The notes beneath the pieces are model-generated. The model was given only the letters and a program-made list of their open reading frames with translations. It did not search any database and was not told the DNA's origin. Shown piece after piece: positions 1 to 7,743 of a stretch of DNA of 64,000 bases; position 1 is the first letter of the stretch; each line of letters starts with the position of its first letter. A program made the translations under genes and the position numbers. Source of the DNA: Pseudoalteromonas sp049257235 (GTDB taxonomy: Bacteria; Pseudomonadota; Gammaproteobacteria; Enterobacterales; Alteromonadaceae); the NCBI RefSeq assembly GCF_049257235.1, contig NZ_JBMMUF010000009.1, positions 1 through 64,000 of the forward strand, read 5' to 3'.

Positions 1-67
1 GGTCTACAACTGCCAATTTAAAAGCGAGGGAATAATCTCGTTGAGTTCTTTTGCCAATTGATTTCAT
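1..67 (-). CDS. IS3-family transposase OrfA, N-terminal fragment (window edge)
   Basis: Only the first 22 codons are in the window. Translation gives MKSIGKRTQRDYSLAFKLAV and two more residues, which resembles the start of the helix-turn-helix OrfA proteins of IS3-family elements, where a basic start leads into the first DNA-binding helix. A GGAGAG ribosome binding site lies at 72-77, four bases before ATG at 67. OrfA and OrfB of these elements normally make a fused transposase by frameshifting; neither the frameshift site nor OrfB is visible. The gene continues outside the window, so whether it is intact is unknown. Confidence 0.65.
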   Translation of the reverse strand, partial: MKSIGKRTQRDYSLAFKLAVVD

Positions 68-119
68 TACACTCTCCAAATTAAGTTTGAAAAGTGTCAA
101 CGCTATTTAGGACGGGTCA
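1..119 (-). mobile_element. End of an IS3-type insertion sequence
   Basis: Read on the minus strand, this stretch begins at 119 with TGACCCGTCCTAAATAG, followed by a leader and a transposase start codon at 67. An end starting with TG shortly before orfA is the usual layout of IS3-family left ends. The element runs off the window at position 1, so its size, its other end and any target duplication cannot be seen. It ends 9 bp short of the asnS terminator, so insertion there would not disturb asnS. Family assignment rests on the N-terminus of the encoded protein and the terminal TG. Confidence 0.6.
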
Positions 120-127
120 ATAGCTAT

Positions 128-157
128 AAAAAAACCGCTCATGGAGCGGCTTTTTTT
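128..157 (-). terminator. asnS terminator
   Basis: Hairpin with arms CCGCTC (135-140) and GAGCGG (144-149), flanked by seven A on the left and seven T on the right, so it can stop transcription in both directions. It lies 17 bp beyond the asnS stop codon. Confidence 0.85.
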
Positions 158-173
158 ATGTTTGGTCAAACGC

Positions 174-1571
174 TTAGTAAGTAGCGCTACCTTTGGTACG
201 TGGGAACGCGATTACATCACGCACGTTGCCCATGCCAGTCACATACGCAACTAGACGCTCGAAACCAAGACCGAAACCTGAGTGAGGTACAGTACCGTAA
301 CGACGTAGGTCGCGATACCAGCTGTAGTCTTCTTTGTTCAGGCCCATTTCTTCAAGGCGTGCATCAAGCACATCTAAGCGTTCTTCACGTTGAGAACCAC
401 CGATGATTTCACCAATGCCTGGCGCTACAACGTCCATGGCTGCAACCGTTTTGCCATCTTCGTTTTGGCGCATGTAGAAGGCTTTGATATCACGTGGGTA
501 GTTTTTGATAACTACAGGTGAATTGAAGTGCTCTTCCGCTAAGTAACGCTCGTGTTCTGATTGTAAATCCACGCCCCACTCAACAGGGAATTCAAATTTC
601 TTACCACAACCTTTAAGAATCTCGATTGCGTCTGTGTAATCAACTTGTGCAAAGTCTTTGCTCACGAATTCTTCTAAGCGTGAAATCGCTGTTTTCTCGA
701 TGCGCTGAGCGAAGAATTCCATATCATCACGGCGCTCTTCAAGTACTGCTGCAAATACGTATTTAAGCATGTCTTCTGCTAGCTTAGCGATATCTTCTAA
801 GTCAGCAAAGGCAACTTCAGGCTCTACCATCCAAAACTCTGCAAGGTGGCGAGAGGTGTTTGAGTTTTCAGCACGGAACGTTGGGCCAAATGTGTAAATT
901 TTTGACATCGCACTGGCATACGTTTCGCCATTCAATTGACCCGATACGGTTAAGAATGCTTCTTTACCGAAGAAATCTTCACTGTAGTCAATGTCGCCCT
1001 TATCAGTGCGTGGTAGGTTCTGCATATCCAATGTTGATACACGGAACATTTCACCCGCACCTTCACAGTCACTGGCGGTGATAATGGGTGTACTGATCCA
1101 CATGTATCCACGCTCATGGAAAAAACGATGGATTGCTTGTGATAAGCAGTTGCGCACACGCGTTACCGCACCAATTACATTGGTACGTGGACGCAGGTGA
1201 GCGTGCTCGCGAAGAAATTCGATACTATGACGTTTTGCAGCCATAGGGTAGGTGTCTGGATTCTCAACCCAGCCGATCACTTCTACTGCATCTGCTTGAA
1301 TTTCGAATGCCTGACCTTGGCCTTGTGACGCAACAAGTTTACCGGTAACTGATACCGAGCAACCTGCAGTTAAACGTGTTATTTCATCATAATTATTAAG
1401 CGAATTTGGCACTACTGCTTGGATAGGATCAAAACTCGAACCGTCATGGACGGCTAAAAACGAAATACCTGCTTTAGAATCGCGACGTGTGCGCACCCAG
1501 CCTTTAATAGTTACTTGGCTGTCTACTGCAACAGCGCCTTTTAATAGCTCGGCGATTGCTGTATGGCTCAT
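174..1571 (-). CDS. asnS: Asparagine--tRNA ligase
   Basis: Cytoplasmic class IIb aminoacyl-tRNA synthetase that charges tRNA-Asn with asparagine using ATP. The 465-residue product is nearly the same length as E. coli AsnS (466). An N-terminal OB-fold anticodon-binding domain (about residues 15-105) precedes the catalytic domain. Motif 2 is seen in the FRAEN...TSRHLAEFWMVEPE stretch near residues 225-245, and motif 3 in GFGLGFERLVAY near the C-terminus. The start is placed at 1571 (MSHTAIAELL) because GGAGTG sits at 1575-1580; an in-frame codon at 1598 has no binding site. It is monocistronic and ends at the hairpin at 128-157. Confidence 0.97.
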   Translation of the reverse strand: MSHTAIAELLKGAVAVDSQVTIKGWVRTRRDSKAGISFLAVHDGSSFDPIQAVVPNSLNNYDEITRLTAGCSVSVTGKLVASQGQGQAFEIQADAVEVIGWVENPDTYPMAAKRHSIEFLREHAHLRPRTNVIGAVTRVRNCLSQAIHRFFHERGYMWISTPIITASDCEGAGEMFRVSTLDMQNLPRTDKGDIDYSEDFFGKEAFLTVSGQLNGETYASAMSKIYTFGPTFRAENSNTSRHLAEFWMVEPEVAFADLEDIAKLAEDMLKYVFAAVLEERRDDMEFFAQRIEKTAISRLEEFVSKDFAQVDYTDAIEILKGCGKKFEFPVEWGVDLQSEHERYLAEEHFNSPVVIKNYPRDIKAFYMRQNEDGKTVAAMDVVAPGIGEIIGGSQREERLDVLDARLEEMGLNKEDYSWYRDLRRYGTVPHSGFGLGFERLVAYVTGMGNVRDVIAFPRTKGSATY

Positions 1572-1773
1572 TTTCACTCCAATGATTACTTGTGCCAAAG
1601 TGTCAAATACAAACTGATGACACCCTACTTATGATGAAAGTTAAGAGGCCTATCTTAACCGTGATCGAATGAGAAAAAAACTGTCAATTGGCCTGTTTAA
1701 TGCTTTATTCCTCAAAAGTGCACAATATTTAGCCTAAACTTAATAGGAACAAGGGATTATTAGGACAACTGTG

Positions 1774-2112
1774 ATGTTAAGAGGTGATCGAACAAGCCCA
1801 TTTGTTTTTGTTGCATGGTGCGCAGCGATAGGCTGGTGCTTGTTTGTGGTCGTTTTAGTGTTAATTCACTATGGCAAACCCGAAGTACAGTACGGCATTT
1901 TAAGCTACTTCGGCGTGGAAACTCGTCACCATTGGTTAGTAAAACCAAAAAATTCTGCATTAATCTTACTTGGGCTGTGCAGTATTTGTAGTGTTTGTGG
2001 CATTATAATAGCCACAAAGATAAATAAAATGATGCACCTAGCGTCACTATCCTTAGTTGCTCTGGCGCTTTTGAGTGTCAGCTTCACGCTAGCTATAGTG
2101 AGTAGTAAATGA
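1774..2112 (+). CDS. Small membrane protein, unknown function
   Basis: 112-residue hydrophobic protein that I do not recognise. Three probable membrane helices are seen: about residues 10-30 (rich in V, A, W, L), 60-80 (ALILLGLCSICSVCGIII) and 88-108. The loop between helices 1 and 2 is polar and carries a Tyr/Phe-rich stretch. An AGGA lies at about 1761-1764; ATG at 1774 is preceded in frame by GTG at 1771, so the exact start is uncertain by one codon. Its last codons overlap the next gene by four bases (ATGA), so the two are almost certainly co-translated. Nothing in the sequence gives a function. Confidence 0.6.
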   Translation: MLRGDRTSPFVFVAWCAAIGWCLFVVVLVLIHYGKPEVQYGILSYFGVETRHHWLVKPKNSALILLGLCSICSVCGIIIATKINKMMHLASLSLVALALLSVSFTLAIVSSK

Positions 2113-2543
2113 AACAAGTGTTTATTCTAAGAGGTTTACCGGGCAGCGGAAAAACCCATTATGCGCAAAACTTAGCAGACGATTTGGTGGTAGGAGACTC
2201 CAGCCAGTATTTCATTTGCAGTACTGATGATTATTTCACATCGGCTGATGGTGAGTATCAGTTCGATAAACACAAGTTACCGCAATATCACAATCTTAAT
2301 TTGGCGCGCTTTATCAAAGCACTTAGTGACGGTATCCCACTTGTCATAGTGGATAACACTAATATTAAAAAATGGGAATTCGTAGCCTATGTAGAGGCGG
2401 CACATGCGTTAGATTACCAAGTTAAAGAGGTTATTGTTGGTGAGGTCAAAGACAAGGCCATGCAGCATTTGTACGCACAGCGTAACACTCATAATGTGGC
2501 GCTCAGGACCATAGCCAAGATGGCTTATCAATTTGAATGGTAA
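2109..2543 (+). CDS. P-loop kinase of the AAA_33 / N4BP2-like type
   Basis: 144-residue protein with a Walker A loop GLPGSGKTH at about residues 9-17. A short acidic segment (STDDYF, about 38-43) and VDNTNIKKWEF (about 83-93) follow, then a late RNTHNV motif near residue 125. The order P-loop, DDYF, DNTN..W and RN.H is known from the nucleoside/polynucleotide-kinase-like domain of N4BP2 and N4BP2L1 and their bacterial relatives. The substrate cannot be told; ATP-dependent phosphoryl transfer to a nucleic acid or small molecule is an inference from the fold. No signal peptide is present, so it is cytoplasmic. It overlaps the upstream membrane-protein gene by four bases and is followed directly by a terminator. 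Confidence 0.7.
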   Translation: MKQVFILRGLPGSGKTHYAQNLADDLVVGDSSQYFICSTDDYFTSADGEYQFDKHKLPQYHNLNLARFIKALSDGIPLVIVDNTNIKKWEFVAYVEAAHALDYQVKEVIVGEVKDKAMQHLYAQRNTHNVALRTIAKMAYQFEW

Positions 2544-2545
2544 TA

Positions 2546-2572
2546 AAAATCCCGCTAATAGCGGGATTTTTT
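2546..2572. terminator. Bidirectional terminator between the kinase gene and bioA
   Basis: Stem ATCCCGCT / AGCGGGAT (2549-2556 with 2560-2567), A-rich on the left and T-rich on the right. It separates two convergent genes and can serve both. Confidence 0.85.
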
Positions 2573-2589
2573 AGTTTGGCATAGTGTTG

Positions 2590-3888
2590 TTAGTACGCGT
2601 CTTGCGCGATAGCCTTATAAATTGCACTGCACAGTGCGTTGATATCGTCTTCGCTACTGACAAAAGGTGGCATGAGGTAAATAAGCTTGCCAAACGGGCG
2701 AATCCACACACCGTTATCGACAAAGAATCGTTGAATTTTTGCAACATCAACGGTGCGCTTTAACTCTACAACACCAATCGCACCGAGAGTACGAACATTG
2801 GTGACAGCTTCAAGGGTTTCACAGGCTTTTAGTTGCTCTAGCCACTGGTTGATGTTTGCTACCTGCGCTTGCCAGTCATTTTTATACAATAAACTCAAGC
2901 TTGCATCGGCAACCGCACACGCTAATGGGTTCCCCATAAATGTTGGGCCGTGCATCAGAACACCGGCTTCACCTTCACAAATACCACGAGCCACTTTATC
3001 CGTAGTTAATGTCGCAGCGAGTGTCATATAACCGCCTGTAAGGGCCTTGCCCACACACATAATGTCTGGACAAATATCAGCATGTTCGACTGCAAACAGC
3101 TTGCCTGTTCTACCAAAGCCTGTGGCAATTTCGTCACAAATCAAGAGTACGTTGAATTCATCACAGAGCTGGCGCACGGTCTTGAGATATTGCGGGTGAT
3201 AGAAATTCATGCCTCCTGCATTTTGCACTATAGGCTCAATGATAAAGGCAGCGATATCTTCATGATGCGCTTGGAAGTGTGAACGCAGTACTGCAGCTTC
3301 GCGTTCATCAAATTCGTCGTAAAAACCGCTTTTGGGTGCGGGAACAAAGTGTTGTTCTGGTAGGAATCCGCGATACATGCTGTGCATTGAGTTTATCGGA
3401 TCGCACACACTCATCGCTGCAAATGTATCACCATGATAGCCCTTAGCAGGGGTCATAATTGTGTGCTTACGCTGGTTGCCCTGACTAAACCAATACTGAA
3501 TCGCCATTTTTATCGCGACTTCAACACTCACAGAACCACCGTCAGCTAAAAATACCTTTTGCAGTGGCTTTGGTGTCATCGCAATCAGCTTTTTACACAC
3601 GTCAATTGCCGGCTTATGGGTAATACCACCGAACATAATATGGCTCATTTGTTGGCTTTGCTGCTGTATCGCCGCGTTTAATTCAGGGTGATTATAACCA
3701 TGTAAGGCGCTCCACCATGATGCCATACCATCCACCAATGACTCCCCACTTTGCAAATAGATGCGCGTGCCGTTGGCATGTGTAACAGGGTAGTTTGGCA
3801 GTGGTTTAAGCATTGACGTGTAGGGGTGCCAAATATGTTGGCGGTCAAATTCAACGTCAATCGTGTTGTCTGTACAAATATTGCTCAT
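2590..3888 (-). CDS. bioA: Adenosylmethionine-8-amino-7-oxononanoate aminotransferase
   Basis: PLP enzyme that transfers the amino group of S-adenosylmethionine to KAPA, giving DAPA, the third step of the biotin ring pathway. The 432-residue protein opens with the family hallmark DRQHIWHPYTSM, keeps the cofactor aspartate in LLICDEIATGFGRTG, and has the Schiff-base lysine in GKALTGG near residue 280. HGPTFMGNPLACA near residue 315 is also typical of BioA. The gene is divergent from bioBFCD and shares its operator region at 3889-3943, as in E. coli. ATG at 3888 is the only sensible start, although its ribosome binding site is weak. Confidence 0.97.
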   Translation of the reverse strand: MSNICTDNTIDVEFDRQHIWHPYTSMLKPLPNYPVTHANGTRIYLQSGESLVDGMASWWSALHGYNHPELNAAIQQQSQQMSHIMFGGITHKPAIDVCKKLIAMTPKPLQKVFLADGGSVSVEVAIKMAIQYWFSQGNQRKHTIMTPAKGYHGDTFAAMSVCDPINSMHSMYRGFLPEQHFVPAPKSGFYDEFDEREAAVLRSHFQAHHEDIAAFIIEPIVQNAGGMNFYHPQYLKTVRQLCDEFNVLLICDEIATGFGRTGKLFAVEHADICPDIMCVGKALTGGYMTLAATLTTDKVARGICEGEAGVLMHGPTFMGNPLACAVADASLSLLYKNDWQAQVANINQWLEQLKACETLEAVTNVRTLGAIGVVELKRTVDVAKIQRFFVDNGVWIRPFGKLIYLMPPFVSSEDDINALCSAIYKAIAQDAY

Positions 3889-3923
3889 ATGTAAACTTGG
3901 GTGCTTTGTAATTCGTTGACAAT
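3889..3923. promoter_or_regulatory. Probable BirA (biotin repressor) operator
   Basis: Half sites TGTAAACTT (3890-3898) and CGTTGACAA (3914-3922) are inverted and separated by 15 bp. They match the known enterobacterial biotin operator, in which TTGTAAACC and GGTTTACAA are about 14-16 bp apart. The position between bioA and bioB is that expected for BirA. It overlaps the -35 of the rightward promoter and the -10 of the leftward one, so one bound dimer could shut both. BirA itself is not in the window. Confidence 0.75.
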
Positions 3924-3933
3924 ACTAAGGCAA
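3905..3933 (-). promoter_or_regulatory. Candidate bioA promoter
   Basis: On the minus strand, TTGCCT (3928-3933) and TACAAA (3905-3910) are 17 bp apart. The -10 lies within the BirA-type operator. The resulting 5' leader would be very short, which agrees with the weak ribosome binding site. Assigned by eye. Confidence 0.45.
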
Positions 3934-3943
3934 GTCGTAGACT
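3916..3943 (+). promoter_or_regulatory. Candidate bioBFCD promoter
   Basis: TTGACA (3916-3921, a perfect -35) and TAGACT (3938-3943) are 16 bp apart, about 35 bp before the bioB start. The -35 lies in the right half of the BirA-type operator. Confidence 0.6.
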
Positions 3944-3985
3944 GATACAAAATTAGTTTTAGTGCCCATGTATAAAGAGAACTCT

Positions 3986-5029
3986 ATGGAACAGGCCCAA
4001 GTCCGCAATAACTGGACCCATGAAGAAGTAAAAGCCCTATTCGAAATGCCGTTTAACGATTTGTTATTCAAGGCTGCGAGTATTCACAGACAAAACTTTA
4101 ATCCAAATGAAGTACAAATTTCTACGTTGCTCTCGATTAAAACCGGCGCGTGTCCTGAGGACTGCAAATATTGTCCTCAGTCAGGTCATTATAAAACTGA
4201 TCTAGAGCGCGAGCGCCTCATGGAAGTGGAAAAAGTGGTTGAACAAGCACGTTTGGCAAAGCAAAAAGGCGCAACGCGTTTTTGTATGGGTGCTGCCTGG
4301 TCTGATCCTAAAGACAGAGACATGCCTTACATCGAAAAAATGGTCCGCGAAGTAAAAGAGTTGGGCCTAGAAACGTGTATGACCCTTGGTATGTTAGACA
4401 ATGACAAGGCACACCAACTTCGTGATGCTGGTTTGGACTATTACAACCACAACCTAGATACATCGCCGGAGTACTACCAACAAATTATCACTACTCGTAC
4501 TTACCAAGACCGCTTAGACACTCTGGATAACGTCCGTGACGCCGGTATGAAAGTGTGCTCTGGTGGTATCGTAGGTATGGGGGAGCAAGCCAAGGATCGT
4601 TATGGTCTACTGTTGCAACTAGCAAACTTACCAAAGCAGCCAGAGAGTGTGCCAATCAATATGCTTGTTAAGGTTAAAGGCACGCCACTGGAAAATGTGG
4701 ATGACTTAGATCATTTTGAATTTATCCGTACTATTGCTGTAGCGCGTATCATGATGCCTAAGAGTTATGTTCGTTTGTCGGCAGGTCGCACGGGAATGAA
4801 TGAACAGATGCAAAGCATGTGTTTCTTCGCAGGCGCAAACTCTATCTTCTATGGTGACAAATTGCTTACCACAGAGAATCCAGAAGCGGATGCAGATATG
4901 AATCTGATCCGTAAATTAGGCATGAATCCTGAAAAAGGCCAAGATTATTCAGATGAAGCGTATGAAGCGTCTTTGAGCTCTGCAATCGCAGATAAAGCCG
5001 AGTCTGAATTATTCTACGAAGCGAACTAA
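3986..5029 (+). CDS. bioB: Biotin synthase
   Basis: Radical SAM enzyme that inserts sulfur into dethiobiotin to make biotin, using a [4Fe-4S] cluster for radical generation and a sacrificial [2Fe-2S] cluster as the sulfur source. The product has 347 residues (E. coli 346). The radical SAM cysteines are C56, C60 and C63 in GACPEDCKYC. The downstream motifs YNHNLDTSPE and KVCSGGIVGMGE and the arginine in YVRLSAGR are all present. The start is placed at 3986 because AAGAGA (3975-3980) precedes it; in-frame codons at 3962 and 3968 lack such a site. First gene of bioB-bioF-bioC-bioD; bioF follows with no gap. Confidence 0.97.
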   Translation: MEQAQVRNNWTHEEVKALFEMPFNDLLFKAASIHRQNFNPNEVQISTLLSIKTGACPEDCKYCPQSGHYKTDLERERLMEVEKVVEQARLAKQKGATRFCMGAAWSDPKDRDMPYIEKMVREVKELGLETCMTLGMLDNDKAHQLRDAGLDYYNHNLDTSPEYYQQIITTRTYQDRLDTLDNVRDAGMKVCSGGIVGMGEQAKDRYGLLLQLANLPKQPESVPINMLVKVKGTPLENVDDLDHFEFIRTIAVARIMMPKSYVRLSAGRTGMNEQMQSMCFFAGANSIFYGDKLLTTENPEADADMNLIRKLGMNPEKGQDYSDEAYEASLSSAIADKAESELFYEAN

Positions 5030-6151
5030 ATGGCGTTTGAATTCATCACTGATGCTTTAAATGAACGACAGGCGCAGCATTTGTTGCGCCAGCGTGTTGT
5101 TGTGCAAAACAATAGTGCGCGCGTGATTGAGATAGCCGATCATCAATTTTTAAACTTTGCGTCCAATGATTACTTGGCGTTAGGTGATGAGCCTTTACCA
5201 CTAATCACACGCCGAAGTGGTGCCAGCAGTTCACCGTTAGTTACAGGGTATCAAGCATGTCACCAGCAATTAGAGCAACGTTTTTGTGATCTATTAGGTT
5301 ACGAGGCGGCAATGCTCTTTGGCAGTGGATTTAGCGCGAATATCAGTGTTTTAAAAGCGCTGTTCAACGAAGCGCCCGATGGATTCATTGTTCAAGATAA
5401 GTTGAATCATGCGAGTTTGATTGACGGTGGTTTGCAAGCAAACGCGCAAATGCAACGCTTTAATCATAATAATCTCAGTCACTTGCAGGCACGCCTTGAA
5501 AAGTCCAAGTCACGCAACAAGTTAGTTGTCAGTGAAGGGGTGTTTTCTATGGATGGAGACTGCGCACCGGTGGCAGACATTAAAGCGCTATGTCAGCACC
5601 AAGGCGCATGGTTTATGCTCGATGATGCCCATGGCTTTGGCGTCAAGGGCAATGGATTGGGCTGCGGCGCAACCACAAAGCCCGATATTCTCGTCATTAC
5701 CTTTGGTAAAGCGCTAGCATGCAATGGTGCCATAGTGTTGTCGAGCAAACCAGTGATTGACTTACTGCTACAAAATAACCGTGACTATATTTACTCTACT
5801 GCGATTTCGCCTATGAGCTGTGAAGTTGCAGATCACCGTTTGACCCAAGTATTAGCAGCAGATGACAAACGTGCGCATTTATCTGATTTAATCAGCTATT
5901 TTAAATCTCGTTGCGCTGATGAGGGGTTGGCGTTAATGGACTCTGACACGCCGATTCAACCATTAATTATCGGCGATAGCGAAGGTGCTTTAAACGCGCA
6001 ACAAGCGCTGCGAAAGCAAGGGATTTGGCTTAGCGCGATTCGCCCGCCAACCGTTGCTCACAACACTGCACGGTTGCGGATCACACTTAATAGTGCGCAT
6101 ACGCATCAAGATATTGATACGCTCGTCAATGCGTTAAGGAGCTGCCAATGA
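5030..6151 (+). CDS. bioF: 8-amino-7-oxononanoate synthase
   Basis: PLP-dependent enzyme of the alpha-oxoamine synthase family. It condenses pimeloyl-ACP (or -CoA) with L-alanine to give KAPA, the first step of biotin ring assembly. It has 373 residues, a little shorter than E. coli BioF (384). Visible motifs are FASNDYLALG near residue 45, GSGFSANI near 100, LDDAHGFGVKG near 200 and the PLP lysine in TFGKALACNGA near 225. ATG follows the bioB stop codon directly, so the genes are tightly coupled, and the end overlaps bioC by four bases. Confidence 0.96.
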   Translation: MAFEFITDALNERQAQHLLRQRVVVQNNSARVIEIADHQFLNFASNDYLALGDEPLPLITRRSGASSSPLVTGYQACHQQLEQRFCDLLGYEAAMLFGSGFSANISVLKALFNEAPDGFIVQDKLNHASLIDGGLQANAQMQRFNHNNLSHLQARLEKSKSRNKLVVSEGVFSMDGDCAPVADIKALCQHQGAWFMLDDAHGFGVKGNGLGCGATTKPDILVITFGKALACNGAIVLSSKPVIDLLLQNNRDYIYSTAISPMSCEVADHRLTQVLAADDKRAHLSDLISYFKSRCADEGLALMDSDTPIQPLIIGDSEGALNAQQALRKQGIWLSAIRPPTVAHNTARLRITLNSAHTHQDIDTLVNALRSCQ

Positions 6152-6891
6152 CAGCAGCTCTAAAAGTAAAGACGCAATCGCACTTCTCCAAAGCTGCCAG
6201 CCAGTATCAGAGTCACGCCAAAGTACAGGCGTTAAGTAGTGATATTCTGCTCTCACGCATTGGCGATAGTCACCTTGGCACATGTTTAGACTTAGGCGCA
6301 GGGCCAGGCGTCAATACAGGTGTATTAGCGGCGCAAAGTGATAACTACATTGCGTTGGACTTATCGCAGCAGATGTTGACTCGTATTGATGCCAATGCCC
6401 ATAAAATATGCGCTGATATGGACATGTTGCCCGTGCAAAGCAATGTGATTGACACAGTCTTTAGTAACTTTGCAATGCAATGGTCTGACGATTTTGCCAG
6501 TGCCGTTGAAGAGTTATATCGTGTTATCAAACCTTCTGGAAGAGCGTACCTTGCTGTTGTTGCTTCAAACTCCTTGGTAGAAATTAAGCAGGCATTTGCA
6601 ACTGTAGGGCGCAGCGCTATCAACCACTTTGATTCGATGCACAGCATGATTACTGGTGCACAAAACGTAGGTTTTGAGGTTACGTGGCAGCAGCAATCAT
6701 TACTGTTTGATTGTTTTGATACGGCGCAAGAGGCATTAAAAAGTATCGGTGCCATTGGTGCGTCGAGTACACAAAACAATCAAGGTAGTCTCACGAAATC
6801 GCAGTATATTCAAGTACTTGACGCATTACAAAATGGCAGTCAGTCAGTAAAGCTGAGCTACAACGTTGCCTTTATGGAATTAACTAAATGA
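6148..6891 (+). CDS. bioC: Malonyl-[acyl-carrier protein] O-methyltransferase
   Basis: SAM-dependent methyltransferase that methylates malonyl-ACP so that fatty acid synthesis can build the pimeloyl chain for biotin. It has 247 residues, like E. coli BioC (251). SAM-binding motif I is seen as LDLGAGPGVNTG (about residues 47-58), with an acidic LALD-type end to the next strand and the FSNFAMQWSDD segment typical of BioC near residue 108. It overlaps bioF and bioD by four bases each (ATGA). The partner esterase BioH is not in the window and would be expected elsewhere. Confidence 0.93.
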   Translation: MTAALKVKTQSHFSKAASQYQSHAKVQALSSDILLSRIGDSHLGTCLDLGAGPGVNTGVLAAQSDNYIALDLSQQMLTRIDANAHKICADMDMLPVQSNVIDTVFSNFAMQWSDDFASAVEELYRVIKPSGRAYLAVVASNSLVEIKQAFATVGRSAINHFDSMHSMITGAQNVGFEVTWQQQSLLFDCFDTAQEALKSIGAIGASSTQNNQGSLTKSQYIQVLDALQNGSQSVKLSYNVAFMELTK

Positions 6892-7568
6892 AACAGTTTT
6901 TTATTACCGCCACTGACACTGACGCGGGGAAAACGCATATCGCAAGTTTGCTTTTAAAGCTTGCGGTGCAACACAAAAAAAAGGCGGCGGGTTTTAAACC
7001 CATAGCCGCTGGCGCCGAAGAAGCGTTTGGCAGGCTAGTGAATACAGATGCATTAACGCTGATAGAAAGTGGCAATTGCAATGTGTTGTATGAGCAAGTG
7101 AATCCATTTATATACGCGCCGCCCATTGCGCCGCATATTGCCGCGAAGGAAGTCGGTGAGCAGATCACCATTGAGAAGTTAAACCAAGCTCACACAGATA
7201 TAAGTAGTGTAGAGGCCGATATCTTGATCACCGAAGGAGCGGGCGGCTGGCTTCTGCCTATCAATGACACAGAATTAATGAGCGAGTGGGTAGCACAAGC
7301 ACAACTGCCAGTGATCTTGGTAGTGGGCATGAAGCTGGGTTGTTTGAACCATGCGTTGCTTACGATGGAAGTGCTCTCAAGCCAAGGTATACATGTTGCT
7401 GGGTGGATTGCCAATCAAATCGACCCAGACATGCTGTGTTATCAACAGAACCTCGAAACACTCAAAGCAAGGCTGCCAGCGCCCATGCTCGCAGAGTCGC
7501 CATACACAGAAGATAAGCCAAAATTACGTATTCACGGGGCTTTGATGGATTTGTTCGGCTTGCGTTAA
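6888..7568 (+). CDS. bioD: Dethiobiotin synthetase
   Basis: ATP-dependent carboxylase that closes the ureido ring of DAPA to give dethiobiotin. It has 226 residues (E. coli BioD 225). The P-loop reads TATDTDAGKTH (about residues 6-16). The catalytic lysine is in GFKPIAAGAE near 38, ITEGAGGWLLP near 110 carries the second nucleotide/metal site, and VGMKLGCLNHALL near 147 is diagnostic. Last gene of the operon. No T-tailed terminator follows, only the inverted repeat at 7623-7665. Confidence 0.96.
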   Translation: MKQFFITATDTDAGKTHIASLLLKLAVQHKKKAAGFKPIAAGAEEAFGRLVNTDALTLIESGNCNVLYEQVNPFIYAPPIAPHIAAKEVGEQITIEKLNQAHTDISSVEADILITEGAGGWLLPINDTELMSEWVAQAQLPVILVVGMKLGCLNHALLTMEVLSSQGIHVAGWIANQIDPDMLCYQQNLETLKARLPAPMLAESPYTEDKPKLRIHGALMDLFGLR

Positions 7569-7622
7569 TCGTGATCGACTAACCTAGACATACCTATTTA
7601 CACTTTGTATGTCGCAATTAGC

Positions 7623-7665
7623 TTGAAGTTACCTATGTTCGACTATATATAAGAGGTAACTTCAA
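7623..7665. repeat. Perfect 12-bp inverted repeat upstream of htpX
   Basis: TTGAAGTTACCT (7623-7634) and AGGTAACTTCAA (7654-7665) are exact reverse complements 19 bp apart. It lies 54 bp after bioD and 78 bp before htpX. There is no T-run, so it is not a standard terminator. The left arm includes CTTGAA (7622-7627); with CTATATAT at 7643-7650, 15 bp away, this loosely resembles a heat-shock sigma-32 promoter. A dimeric regulator site for htpX or an mRNA hairpin are both possible. Confidence 0.55.
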
Positions 7666-7743
7666 CCAAGTCGGTGATGCTATCCATTATGAGTCATTGT
7701 TGGACTCCTAATGAATATTCTTACTCGATTGGAGAAATGTAGT

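Noticed and set aside
1774..2543. Toxin-antitoxin reading of the coupled gene pair
   Set aside because: The P-loop protein recalls zeta-type kinases only in the Walker motif; the partner is a membrane protein and not an epsilon-type antitoxin.
6345..6779. 144-codon open frame antisense to bioC
   Set aside because: It lies wholly inside bioC, its composition mirrors the bioC codons, and no ribosome binding site precedes it.
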